Assembly (NCBI GenBank): GCA_937875035.1
Contig: CALNCF010000162.1
Span: 1-13,423, forward strand
DNA from: an uncultured Sphingobacteriaceae bacterium
GTDB lineage: Bacteria > Bacteroidota > Bacteroidia > Sphingobacteriales > Sphingobacteriaceae
Length of the DNA: 13,423 nucleotides
Direction: 5' to 3'
Part shown: piece after piece, positions 1 through 7,088 of the stretch
How positions within the stretch are numbered: position 1 is the stretch's first letter
Layout of the letters: each line of letters opens with the position of its first letter
Made by a program: the position numbers and the translations under genes
Notes under the pieces: model-generated
Database searches by the model: none
Seen by the model: only the letters and a program-made list of their open reading frames with translations
What the model was told of the DNA's origin: nothing

Positions 1-177
1 GAATTGACAGGCATAAGAACGTACTTTCTCCTTGTGGCACGACGCCGCTGCCACGTGTGCATTAGAATTGTAAGAATCTCGATTCACAGTTGGCATGGTG
101 ACCATATAAGCCTGAAAAAATATTTTACCAGTTAGATGAGCATTTAGATAGTATCTACGACAAAACAATTTTATACC
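1..177. other. Unidentified AT-richer segment beyond the pyruvate kinase break
   Basis: No gene could be assigned here. By hand count G+C is about 40 percent, lower than in the adjoining pyk gene, and the part from about 100 to 177 is especially AT-rich. On the minus strand, in the pyk frame, no stop occurs between the pyk TGA and the window edge (about 58 codons), but the translation does not resemble the missing pyruvate kinase C-terminus or any family I recognise. A plus-strand frame is open from base 1 to a stop near 132 and is equally unrecognisable. A short inverted repeat (GTGGCA at 34-39, TGCCAC at 49-54) lies inside. The segment could be the end of an insertion element, a rearrangement junction, a degenerate gene tail or an assembly artefact; the window does not decide between them. 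Confidence 0.4.
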
Positions 178-1443
178 TCAGCCACCCCACAAAAGGCTTA
201 ACGTATTAAGCAGCGCCTTGTTTGTGGTGAAGATAAAAGTAATGGCCTTGGGCCGCTGGCTGGAGATCTTAAAGGCGGTATAACCCGAAGAGGTCATGGA
301 GGCGATCCCTACCGCGTTGTTCTGTTCTGCGAGGATACAGGCGGAGTAGCATACCGAATCGGAAAGGAAGCTCTTCGACTTACGGTTCGGCGGGGTAAGC
401 GGACCGAATTTATAGGTAGACCGTTCTACTTTGGAGATGATCTGCTGCATGCTGCGCACCACTTCTACCGGGAAGCTGCCCACGGAGGTTTCCCCGCTCA
501 GCATCACGGCATCGGCGCCGTCGAGTACTGAATTAGCCACATCATTCACTTCTGCACGGGTCGGGCGCGGGTTCGTGATCATGCTTTCCATCATCTGCGT
601 AGCAATGATCACCGGCTTGGAGGCAACGATACACTTCTGAACGATCATCTTCTGGATCACTGGCACATCTTCCATCGGGCATTCCACGCCGAGATCTCCG
701 CGGGCTACCATCACCCCATCCGTTTGGGCAATAATACCATCAATATTTTTCAGGGCTTCGGGCTTTTCGATCTTGGCAATGACACGTGCTGTTGAGTTCC
801 GGCTGCGGATGATCTCTTTCAGCTCCGTAATGTCGCTGATCTCGCGAACGAACGACAAGCCGATCCATTCGATATCCTGCTTCAGGATAAAATCCAGGTC
901 ACGCAGGTCTTTTTCGGTCAGGCTCGGGATCGTTACTTTGGTATCCGGTAGGTTCACTCCTTTGTTGGAAGAAATAATGCCCCCATAGATCACCTTAGCC
1001 GTCACCTCGTCTTCACCATTCGTAGACAGGATCTTAAACTGCAGCTTTCCGTCGTCGAGCAGGATGGTTTCACCCTTTTTCACATCTTTCGGGAAATGGG
1101 TATAGTTGATGTATAATGTACGGGCATTCCCGATCTGCGCTTTCGTGGTGATCGTGATCTCCTGTCCCTTTTTCAGGAATACCCCGTTGTTCTCTACTTC
1201 ACCGATCCGGATCTTAGGCCCTTGCAGGTCGGCCAGGATACCGATATGAGTGTTATATTTTTCGTTGATCTCGCGGATCGTCCGGATTGTTTTCAGGTGC
1301 TCTTCATGCTTGCCGTGCGAAAAGTTGATCCGGCAGATGTCCACTCCCTCTTTAATCATCTTGATCAATACCTCTTTAGGGGTACTTACCGGCCCTAACG
1401 TCGCCACTATCTTTGTCCGGTTATGATTAATCGTCATTTTCAT
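178..1443 (-). CDS. pyk: Pyruvate kinase, C-terminally truncated
   Basis: Pyruvate kinase transfers phosphate from phosphoenolpyruvate to ADP, giving pyruvate and ATP in the last step of glycolysis. The N-terminal barrel begins with TKIVATLGP (10-18) and RINFSHG (38-44). The B domain spans roughly 72-170. The active-site signature VIAKIEKPEAL (221-231) holds the catalytic Lys224 and metal ligand Glu226, and ARGDLGVE (247-254) gives the second metal ligand, Asp250. ATQMMESM, NDVANSVLDGADAVMLSGET and the start of the C-terminal domain follow. The protein stops at residue 421, just after LSLLWG, where bacterial enzymes of about 475 residues continue with WGV and some 55 more residues that complete the C-terminal domain. 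No reading frame in 1-177 restores them. The start is the first ATG, with an AT-rich leader and no clear Shine-Dalgarno sequence. The gene lies downstream of the IPExxxVDY gene on the same strand. Family assignment is secure; whether the truncated protein works is doubtful. Confidence 0.93.
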   Translation of the reverse strand: MKMTINHNRTKIVATLGPVSTPKEVLIKMIKEGVDICRINFSHGKHEEHLKTIRTIREINEKYNTHIGILADLQGPKIRIGEVENNGVFLKKGQEITITTKAQIGNARTLYINYTHFPKDVKKGETILLDDGKLQFKILSTNGEDEVTAKVIYGGIISSNKGVNLPDTKVTIPSLTEKDLRDLDFILKQDIEWIGLSFVREISDITELKEIIRSRNSTARVIAKIEKPEALKNIDGIIAQTDGVMVARGDLGVECPMEDVPVIQKMIVQKCIVASKPVIIATQMMESMITNPRPTRAEVNDVANSVLDGADAVMLSGETSVGSFPVEVVRSMQQIISKVERSTYKFGPLTPPNRKSKSFLSDSVCYSACILAEQNNAVGIASMTSSGYTAFKISSQRPKAITFIFTTNKALLNTLSLLWGG

Positions 1444-1465
1444 AATTAGTATGTATTTTAAAATT

Positions 1466-1485
1466 ACATAGATCGGGATCTATGT
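1466..1485. repeat. Perfect 9-bp inverted repeat before pyk
   Basis: ACATAGATC (1466-1474) and GATCTATGT (1477-1485) are perfect reverse complements separated by two G. The repeat lies 22 nt upstream of the pyk ATG and 11 nt past the stop of the IPExxxVDY gene. A weaker dyad (ATGT at 1451-1454 and ACAT at 1466-1469 around an ATTTTAAAAT core) abuts it. In RNA it would form an 8-bp stem with a 4-nt loop followed by an AU-rich but not U-only stretch. It could be an operator for a dimeric regulator, an intercistronic processing or stability hairpin, or a weak attenuator. The repeat is read directly; its role is inference. Confidence 0.6.
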
Positions 1486-1496
1486 TAAACAGGATG

Positions 1497-1916
1497 TTAC
1501 ATGAACAATAAGTTCTCTTTCGATTTTAATGATTCCGCATCGATCAGGTAAGCCGCCTGCACATCCGACAGCCTGTTGATCAGCTGGACCAGCTTCTTTT
1601 CTTCGGCATGGCTCAGTCGCTGGTTGGCCACCAGGATGAAGTCGGTTTCCTTGTTCTCGGGAATAAACAGTCCCGCGGTTCCTTTATTCGAAACGAGGTA
1701 AAACTCTGTTTCCAGGTTCTCAAAGGTATGATGATAACAGGAGAAATAAGAAGCTGATCCGTTTTCCAGCAGGAGCTCCAGGTCGTCCTGGCGGGAAAAC
1801 TCCAGCTCCAGCGCATGATTAATGAACCAGCATAAACGGTAATCTTTCAGTTGGGAAGAGATACCGATGACGCTAAAATCGAAATCGTATTCTATCCGCA
1901 GTATTTTTTTACTCAA
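1497..1916 (-). CDS. IPExxxVDY family protein
   Basis: This is a small protein of 139 residues in the uncharacterised IPExxxVDY family, found in Bacteroidota and typically sitting next to pyruvate kinase and the acpP-fabF genes. Its biochemical role is unknown. The family signature appears as IPENKETDF at about residues 85-93, followed by ILVANQ, and the conserved N-terminal part (YDFDFSVIGISSQLKDYRLCWFINHALELEF) is intact. There is no signal peptide or membrane segment, so it is probably cytosolic. The frame has no ATG apart from one at its last codon, and a TAA stop lies three codons upstream of a TTG at 1916-1914. TTG is therefore the only common start codon available, and it gives the N-terminus expected for the family. 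A TAnnTTTG box at 1945-1938 would start a transcript about 15 nt before the TTG. It is probably cotranscribed with pyk, given the same strand and a 53-nt gap. Confidence 0.85.
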   Translation of the reverse strand: MSKKILRIEYDFDFSVIGISSQLKDYRLCWFINHALELEFSRQDDLELLLENGSASYFSCYHHTFENLETEFYLVSNKGTAGLFIPENKETDFILVANQRLSHAEEKKLVQLINRLSDVQAAYLIDAESLKSKENLLFM

Positions 1917-1937
1917 TTTATCTTATAATTTATTTGT

Positions 1938-1945
1938 CAAAATTA
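1938..1945 (-). promoter_or_regulatory. Candidate -7 box for the IPExxxVDY-pyk unit
   Basis: On the minus strand the sequence TAATTTTG matches the Bacteroidota -7 consensus TAnnTTTG exactly. It lies about 21 nt upstream of the TTG start, which predicts transcription starting near 1931. No clear TTG or TTTG -33 element is seen at the usual spacing, so this is a motif-based candidate only. Confidence 0.45.
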
Positions 1946-2013
1946 CAAAAAAAGCCTACTATTGATCGTTAAAATCGATTATAATAAGCCTAACCGCATT
2001 CAAAAAATAAAAG

Positions 2014-2045
2014 TTTGATTATTTGTTATAATATTTTTTTCTTTG
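2014..2045 (+). promoter_or_regulatory. Candidate acpP promoter
   Basis: TTTG at 2014-2017 followed after 20 nt by TTTCTTTG at 2038-2045 resembles the Bacteroidota -33/-7 pair (TTTG, then TAnnTTTG), with one mismatch in the -7 box. Transcription would begin near 2052, leaving an A/T-rich leader of about 28 nt before the acpP ATG at 2080. The surrounding 163-nt divergent region (1917-2079) is strongly AT-rich and holds no gene. A TATAAT-like string at 2027-2032 is also present, but it fits this phylum's sigma factor less well. Confidence 0.5.
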
Positions 2046-2079
2046 CACAGAATTATTAAAACCTCTAAATTTTAAAACT

Positions 2080-2316
2080 ATGTCAGATATTGCATCAAGA
2101 GTAAAGGCAATTATTGTTGAAAAGTTAGGTGTAGACGAAAGCGAAGTTACACCAGAAGCAAGCTTCACTAACGATCTGGGTGCCGATTCACTGGACACAG
2201 TTGAATTGATCATGGAATTTGAAAAAGAATTCAACATCGCAATACCTGATGAACAGGCTGAAACGATTGGTACTGTAGGTCAGGCTGTTTCTTACTTGGA
2301 AAAAAACGTTAAGTAA
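2080..2316 (+). CDS. acpP: Acyl carrier protein
   Basis: Acyl carrier protein holds growing acyl chains as thioesters on a 4'-phosphopantetheine arm during type II fatty-acid synthesis in the cytosol. At 78 residues it has the usual length. The prosthetic-group motif GADSLDTVELIMEFE carries the modified serine at residue 37. The helical, acidic sequence (LGVDESEVTPEASFTNDLGADSLD, then IPDEQAETIGTVGQAVSYLEK) is typical throughout. The ATG follows an A/T-rich leader with no Shine-Dalgarno sequence, as is common for highly expressed genes of this phylum. fabF starts 18 nt after its stop, so carrier and condensing enzyme are almost certainly made from one transcript. Confidence 0.97.
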   Translation: MSDIASRVKAIIVEKLGVDESEVTPEASFTNDLGADSLDTVELIMEFEKEFNIAIPDEQAETIGTVGQAVSYLEKNVK

Positions 2317-2334
2317 TCAATCTCAGTTCTTTAG

Positions 2335-3585
2335 ATGGAATTAAAAAGAGTAGTAGTTACTGGTATTGGCGCATTAACCCCAATTGGCAACAATGTTCAG
2401 GAATATTGGACAAACTTGATCAATGGGGTTAGTGGAGCCGACTATATTACTCGTTTTGACGCGTCGAAGTTTAAGACCCAATTCGCCTGTGAAGTGAAAA
2501 ACTTCCGCCCGGAAGATTTCATGGACCGTAAAGAGGCAAGGAAACTGGACCCCTTCGTTCAATACGCGTTAGTATCTGTTGATGAGGCGATCAAAGACTC
2601 AGGTGTAGACTTTTCTCAAACCGATGTTGACCGTTGCGGCGTGATCTGGGGTTCGGGAATCGGCGGACTTCGTACTTTAGTGGACGAAGTGGTCGAGTTT
2701 AACAAAGGTGATGGTACGCCACGTTTTAATCCTTTCTTCATCCCCAAGATGATTATCGATATCGCCGCCGGGCAGATATCTATTAAATATGGCCTTCGCG
2801 GGCCGAACTTCGCAGTAGTTTCCGCCTGTGCAACCTCTACCAATGCTATTATTGACGCGTTCAACTATATCCGCCTGAACAAATCGGATATTATTGTAAC
2901 CGGTGGCTCGGAGGCTGTGGTAAACGAAGCTGCTATCGGAGGCTTCAATGCCATGCATGCCCTTTCTACCCGTAACGATGATCCTAAATCTGCTTCCCGT
3001 CCTTTCGACGTGGACAGGGATGGCTTCGTACTGGGAGAAGGATCGGGTGCGCTGATCCTCGAAGAATATGAACATGCCAAACGCAGAGGTGCAAAGATCT
3101 ATGCGGAGCTGGTAGGTGGCGGGATGTCTGCCGATGCGAACCATATTACGGCCCCACACCCGGATGGGTTAGGTGCAAGAAACGTAATGAGGAATGCGAT
3201 GGAAGATGCTAACCTGAAACCCGGAGACATTGATTATATCAATGTTCACGGAACATCTACCCCACTGGGCGATATCAGTGAAGCGAAAGCGATCATCAAC
3301 CTGTTCGGTGATGATGCCTTCAACCTGAATATCAGCTCTACGAAATCAATGACAGGTCACCTGTTAGGTGCGGCAGGCGCTATTGAAGCGATCGCATGTA
3401 TCCTTTCGGTGAAAAACGGGATCATTCCGCCAACGATCAATCACTTTAATGATGATCCGCAGTTTGATACACGCCTGAACCTGACCTTTAACAAGGCGCA
3501 GCATCGTGAAGTTCGTGCGGCATTAAGCAATACATTCGGTTTCGGTGGTCACAACGCTTCAGTGATCTTCAAGAAGATTGACTAA
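2335..3585 (+). CDS. fabF: Beta-ketoacyl-ACP synthase II
   Basis: FabF condenses malonyl-ACP with an acyl-ACP, elongating the fatty-acid chain by two carbons with release of CO2. The 416-residue protein has the full thiolase fold: VVVTGIGALTPIGN at the N-terminus, the nucleophile Cys165 in VVSACATSTNAI, the two catalytic histidines His305 (VHGTSTPLGD) and His342 (SMTGHLLGAAGAIEA), and the C-terminal GFGGHN (402-407). The length and the Cys-His-His triad fit KAS II/FabF rather than KAS III. It lies directly behind its substrate carrier acpP. The 66 nt before rnc contain no obvious terminator or promoter, so the transcript probably continues. Nothing unusual was seen in the protein. Confidence 0.96.
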   Translation: MELKRVVVTGIGALTPIGNNVQEYWTNLINGVSGADYITRFDASKFKTQFACEVKNFRPEDFMDRKEARKLDPFVQYALVSVDEAIKDSGVDFSQTDVDRCGVIWGSGIGGLRTLVDEVVEFNKGDGTPRFNPFFIPKMIIDIAAGQISIKYGLRGPNFAVVSACATSTNAIIDAFNYIRLNKSDIIVTGGSEAVVNEAAIGGFNAMHALSTRNDDPKSASRPFDVDRDGFVLGEGSGALILEEYEHAKRRGAKIYAELVGGGMSADANHITAPHPDGLGARNVMRNAMEDANLKPGDIDYINVHGTSTPLGDISEAKAIINLFGDDAFNLNISSTKSMTGHLLGAAGAIEAIACILSVKNGIIPPTINHFNDDPQFDTRLNLTFNKAQHREVRAALSNTFGFGGHNASVIFKKID

Positions 3586-3651
3586 TCTTTTGAGCGCATA
3601 TACCCCCATTTCTGTAGTATTCCCATTTTTTAAGATAAGTATAAGAAGCCT

Positions 3652-4383
3652 ATGCCTTTACGCTTCCTGAATTTATATTTTTCTGAGCACAAGAAACTCG
3701 CCCGTTCATTAAAGAATATGCTGGGATATATTCCCGGGAACCTCGCCCTGTATAAGCTCGCGCTGCGACATAAGTCGGTAGCCAGCGACGTTAAAAAAGG
3801 AGTCAAGAACAGCAATGAACGCCTCGAATTCCTGGGTGACGCGATCCTCGGATCGGTGATCGCCGAAGTGCTCTTCAAGAAATTCCCGTTCAAGGATGAA
3901 GGCTTCCTGACCGAGATGCGATCGAAGATCGTAAACCGCACCCATCTCAACCAGCTTTCCAAAAAATTAGGCATCGGCGACCTTATAGACTATAATGTCC
4001 GGATCACCAACCAGCAGAACAAGAACAGCTCCCTCTTCGGTGACGCGTTCGAAGCCATGATCGGAGCCATTTACCTGGACAAGGGGTACGAATTTACCCG
4101 TAAGCTCATCATTCACCGCATACTGGCCCCGTTTGTCGATATCGATCACCTGGAACAAACCGAATCCAATTTTAAAAGTAAATTGCTGGAGTGGGCACAG
4201 CGCGAGGGTAAGGAAGTGAGCTTCGAAGTGATCGCCGATGTAGCCAGCGAAAACTCCCGCCTGTTTACCGTGCGTGTACTGGTAAGCGGAGAGGAAATGG
4301 GACAGGGGCAGGACTACAGCAAGAAGAACGCGGAGAAAAACGCCGCTGAAAAAGCCTGCAGCACCTTAAATATCGTATCGTGA
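3652..4383 (+). CDS. rnc: Ribonuclease III
   Basis: RNase III cleaves double-stranded RNA, chiefly during maturation of the rRNA precursor and in mRNA turnover. The 243-residue protein has an N-terminal extension common in this phylum, then the nuclease domain with the signature NERLEFLGDA (55-64). By alignment with the E. coli enzyme the acidic catalytic residues are Glu56, Glu59, Asp63, Asp131 and Glu134, the last two in GDAFEAMIGAIYLD. A double-stranded RNA-binding domain occupies about 173-241 and ends in the usual KKNAEKNAAEKAC helix. The start gives the N-terminus (MPLRFLNLYFSEHKK) expected from relatives. The stop TGA overlaps the GTG start of the next gene by four bases, pointing to translational coupling. 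The order acpP-fabF-rnc is widespread in Bacteroidota. Confidence 0.96.
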   Translation: MPLRFLNLYFSEHKKLARSLKNMLGYIPGNLALYKLALRHKSVASDVKKGVKNSNERLEFLGDAILGSVIAEVLFKKFPFKDEGFLTEMRSKIVNRTHLNQLSKKLGIGDLIDYNVRITNQQNKNSSLFGDAFEAMIGAIYLDKGYEFTRKLIIHRILAPFVDIDHLEQTESNFKSKLLEWAQREGKEVSFEVIADVASENSRLFTVRVLVSGEEMGQGQDYSKKNAEKNAAEKACSTLNIVS

Positions 4384-5129
4384 GATTAATCAGAAAACTG
4401 TTCGGGGCAGTATTCCTGCTCTACGGACTGGTCATGTTTTTCGGGGTGATGCTGCTGGTCTTTCCTTTCATCATCCTGAGCTCGTTCATCGGTGGCAAAG
4501 CCGGGGCGCGTATCTCTTTCTTCTTCCTGCGTACCTGGTCTTTCCTGATCATGCTGCTTTGTGTGTACCCGATCATTATCCGGAGAAATAAAAAAGTAGA
4601 TCCGAAGAAATCGTATATCTACGTATCCAACCATAACTCTTATCTCGATTCTCCTTCTGTCGTTCTCGCTATTCCCAGTGTATTCAAGCCCCTGGGGAAG
4701 ATCGAAATGACGAAGATCCCTGTATTCGGAAGCATCTATAAACGGGTCGTGGTGCTTATCGACCGGAGCAGCAAGGAGAGTCGCGCGCAGAGCGTGGAGA
4801 ATCTTAAGACCGCCTTGTACGGAGGCACATCCATCCTCATCTTCCCCGAAGGGACCATGAACACGGATGAAGAGCTTCCGGTAAAGGAGTTTTATGACGG
4901 GGCTTTCCGCATCGCGATAGAAACCCAGACGCCCATTGCTCCTTTCGTTATCATTAATGCCCGCAAGCTGCTCCCGCGCAAGCGCCCCTTACTGATCCGT
5001 CCCGGCCTGGTACGCGTATACTTTGCTGACCCTGTAACGGTAGAGGGCTATACCCAGGAGCAATTACCCGAGCTGAAAGAAAAGGTGCATGAGGTGATGC
5101 GTCAGCTCATCCTGCAACATCAAAACTAA
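4380..5129 (+). CDS. plsC: 1-acyl-sn-glycerol-3-phosphate acyltransferase (PlsC type)
   Basis: This is a membrane-bound acyltransferase of the LPLAT/PlsC family, which adds the second acyl chain to lysophosphatidic acid to make phosphatidic acid. Motif I is NHNSYLD, with the catalytic His85 and Asp90 in HX4D spacing. Motif II lies around GSIYKRVVVLIDRS (117-130), motif III is FPEGTMN (155-161), and IAPFVII (186-192) corresponds to motif IV. One or two hydrophobic segments at 7-35 and about 45-67 anchor it in the inner membrane. The start is a GTG sharing four bases with the rnc stop codon; a later in-frame ATG at residue 19 would cut into the first membrane segment. It probably uses acyl-ACP made with the upstream acpP and fabF products. 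The exact acyl acceptor cannot be proven, because ornithine-lipid and other acyltransferases share these motifs. Confidence 0.88.
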   Translation: MRLIRKLFGAVFLLYGLVMFFGVMLLVFPFIILSSFIGGKAGARISFFFLRTWSFLIMLLCVYPIIIRRNKKVDPKKSYIYVSNHNSYLDSPSVVLAIPSVFKPLGKIEMTKIPVFGSIYKRVVVLIDRSSKESRAQSVENLKTALYGGTSILIFPEGTMNTDEELPVKEFYDGAFRIAIETQTPIAPFVIINARKLLPRKRPLLIRPGLVRVYFADPVTVEGYTQEQLPELKEKVHEVMRQLILQHQN

Positions 5130-5184
5130 ACATCCAGAAATGATCTATACCATAGCTTAACGGCTAAGGCTTCTTACCCATACC

Positions 5185-6087
5185 ATGTCGAAAACTCTCC
5201 GCGTTCACCTTGCCCTCTTCCTCGTTTCATTTATCTACGCCGGTACATTTACCATTGCCAAAGAAGTGATGCCGGTGTTTGTCAAGCCGATGGGACTGAT
5301 CGTGATCCGTGTATGGGGAGCCACGGCCCTGCTCTGGCTGACGCATGCGCTGTTCGTGCGGGAACGTATCCGCGACAGGAAAGACTATTTTACATTGATC
5401 AAGTGCTCCTTTTTCGGAGTAGCGGCCAATATGCTTTTATTCTTTAAAGGACTGGCCATTACTACTCCCATCAACGGTGCTATCCTGATGGTGTGCTCAC
5501 CCCTGTTCGTGGGTATCTTCGCTTTCTTCATACTGAAAGAAAAGGTAACCGCCAACAAGATCGCCGGGCTGGTGCTCGGCCTGCTGGGCGCGGCCCTGCT
5601 CCTGCTCGGACCCACTCTTTCCTTCAGCTCTCAAACACTGCAGGGCGATATCATGGTGATGCTGAACGCGATCATCTATTCTTATTACCTGATCATTGCC
5701 AAACCCTTGCTGCATAAATATTCACCCCTGACCGTGATCAAATGGACCTTTCTTTTCGGTGGTATCCTAGTCCTGCCCTTCGGCCTGCCAGAATTACAAG
5801 GGGTACAATGGGCGCAGATGCCAGTCAATATCTGGTGGTGCATAGTGTATCTGGTGGCAGGGGCTACGTTCCTGACCTACCTGCTTAACGGCTGGGCGTT
5901 ACGCCATGCAAATTCCTCGTTGGTAGGGGCTTATATCTACCTGCAGCCTATCCTGGCCAGTGTGATTGCCATTACATTGGGCAAGGATGAATTAACGCCC
6001 GCCAAGGTGCTGTTTTCCGCCATGATCTTTGTAGGAGTTTACCTGGTCAGCCTGCCCCGGTTCCCTTTGCTGCGCGACAAAAAGTAA
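5185..6087 (+). CDS. DMT-family (EamA) transporter
   Basis: This is an integral membrane protein of the drug/metabolite transporter superfamily, probably an exporter of a small metabolite; the substrate cannot be told from sequence. The 300 residues form about ten hydrophobic helices arranged as two EamA repeats (about 8-142 and 152-291). The first repeat starts with LALFLVSFIYAGTFTIAKEVMP and contains ITTPINGAILMVCSPLFVGIFAFFILKEKVT; the matching element in the second is NSSLVGAYIYLQPILASVIAITLGKDELT. The loop charges and a basic C-terminus (RFPLLRDKK) are typical. The gap to the upstream acyltransferase is 55 nt with no clear terminator, so cotranscription is possible but not shown. Confidence 0.85.
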   Translation: MSKTLRVHLALFLVSFIYAGTFTIAKEVMPVFVKPMGLIVIRVWGATALLWLTHALFVRERIRDRKDYFTLIKCSFFGVAANMLLFFKGLAITTPINGAILMVCSPLFVGIFAFFILKEKVTANKIAGLVLGLLGAALLLLGPTLSFSSQTLQGDIMVMLNAIIYSYYLIIAKPLLHKYSPLTVIKWTFLFGGILVLPFGLPELQGVQWAQMPVNIWWCIVYLVAGATFLTYLLNGWALRHANSSLVGAYIYLQPILASVIAITLGKDELTPAKVLFSAMIFVGVYLVSLPRFPLLRDKK

Positions 6088-6128
6088 CCTGCCGCCTGCC
6101 CGAATAAAGCACCGAGCATATAATTTCA

Positions 6129-6136
6129 TATCTTTG
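6129..6136 (+). promoter_or_regulatory. Candidate -7 box for yicC-gmk-nadD
   Basis: TATCTTTG is an exact match to the Bacteroidota -7 consensus TAnnTTTG, in an AT-rich patch between the transporter gene and yicC. Transcription would start near 6143, leaving a leader of about 13 nt before the ATG at 6156. No good TTG or TTTG -33 element was found at the expected distance. Confidence 0.5.
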
Positions 6137-6155
6137 CCTTCCTAATCAATCAAGT

Positions 6156-7034
6156 ATGCTGAAATCAATGACCGGTTACGGGATTGCCGTTACCGAATTC
6201 CAAAACAGCAAGATCAGTGTTGAGATCAAATCGCTCAACAGTAAATTCCTGGAGCTGCTTCTTAAGCTTCCAAAGAATTTCTCCGAGAAAGAAAGCTTCA
6301 TCCGTAACGAATGCTCCAGGCGTATTGAACGCGGCAAAGCAAACGTGACCATCAGCATTGAACGAACAGGAGCCGAAACCCAGAAGATCGAGAACCTGAA
6401 TGCCCCTCTGCTGAAAAGCTATTACCATCACCTTAAACAGATCGCGACAGAGCTGGGAGAGAACCAGTCGGATATTTTCCGCCAGGCATTACAGATCCCC
6501 GATGTATGGAACGTGCAGCAGGGAAGTGTGAATGAAGAAGAATGGGATGCTGTCAACCGTACGTTCGATGAGGCGATTAAGAACTTCGACCGTTTCCGTT
6601 CAGACGAGGGCAGCACTCTTTCGGCAGACCTGAAGCATCGCATTGAGCTGATCCTTGCCGCGATACCGGAAGTAGAGAAATTTGAGCCGACCCGCGTCGG
6701 CGTGCTCCGCGAAAAGCTCGATACCCTGCTTAAAGATGCCGTAGGCACAGAGCAGGTAGACCAGAACAGGCTGGAGCAGGAGCTGATCTATTATGTAGAG
6801 AAGTTTGATATGACCGAAGAAAAGATCCGTTTGAAAAGCCACTGCGATTATTTCCTTTCCGTAATGAAAGAGAAAGAAGCCAATGGCAAGAAGCTCGGCT
6901 TCATTTCACAGGAGATCGGACGGGAAGTGAACACCATGGGCTCCAAGGCGAATGACGCGAACATACAAAAGATCGTAGTGGGCATGAAGGATGAGCTGGA
7001 AAAGATCAAGGAACAGCTGCTGAACATTTTATAA
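6156..7034 (+). CDS. yicC: YicC family endoribonuclease
   Basis: YicC proteins are conserved bacterial proteins shown in E. coli to have endoribonuclease activity and to influence small-RNA turnover. This 292-residue copy is complete. It starts with the family hallmark MLKSMTGYG, has the N-terminal YicC domain through about residue 155, a charged coiled-coil-prone middle, and the C-terminal DUF1732 domain (about 205-292) with the conserved string KSHCDYF, GKKLGFISQEIGREVNTMGSKA and the terminal helix KDELEKIKEQLLNIL. No signal peptide is present, so it acts in the cytosol. gmk follows within a few dozen bases, and yicC next to gmk is a pairing seen across many bacterial phyla. The cellular substrate in this organism is not known. 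Confidence 0.93.
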   Translation: MLKSMTGYGIAVTEFQNSKISVEIKSLNSKFLELLLKLPKNFSEKESFIRNECSRRIERGKANVTISIERTGAETQKIENLNAPLLKSYYHHLKQIATELGENQSDIFRQALQIPDVWNVQQGSVNEEEWDAVNRTFDEAIKNFDRFRSDEGSTLSADLKHRIELILAAIPEVEKFEPTRVGVLREKLDTLLKDAVGTEQVDQNRLEQELIYYVEKFDMTEEKIRLKSHCDYFLSVMKEKEANGKKLGFISQEIGREVNTMGSKANDANIQKIVVGMKDELEKIKEQLLNIL

Positions 7035-7088
7035 TTATTCATGATGAATGCGTGTGCCGAAAAGCGCGCGAATGTTTCCAACAACTTT

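Noticed and set aside
101..180. Read-through or recoding of the pyk TGA, since the frame stays open after it
   Set aside because: The residues after the TGA bear no resemblance to the pyruvate kinase C-terminus, and no stem-loop typical of selenocysteine recoding was seen.
2677..3159. A 160-codon open frame on the minus strand
   Set aside because: It is antisense to fabF across the catalytic region and does not look like a protein family; it is a by-product of fabF codon use.
5130..5184. Possible hairpin or small RNA in the gap before the EamA transporter
   Set aside because: Only a short imperfect GCTTA/TAAGGC pairing is present, with no T tract and no promoter-like box.
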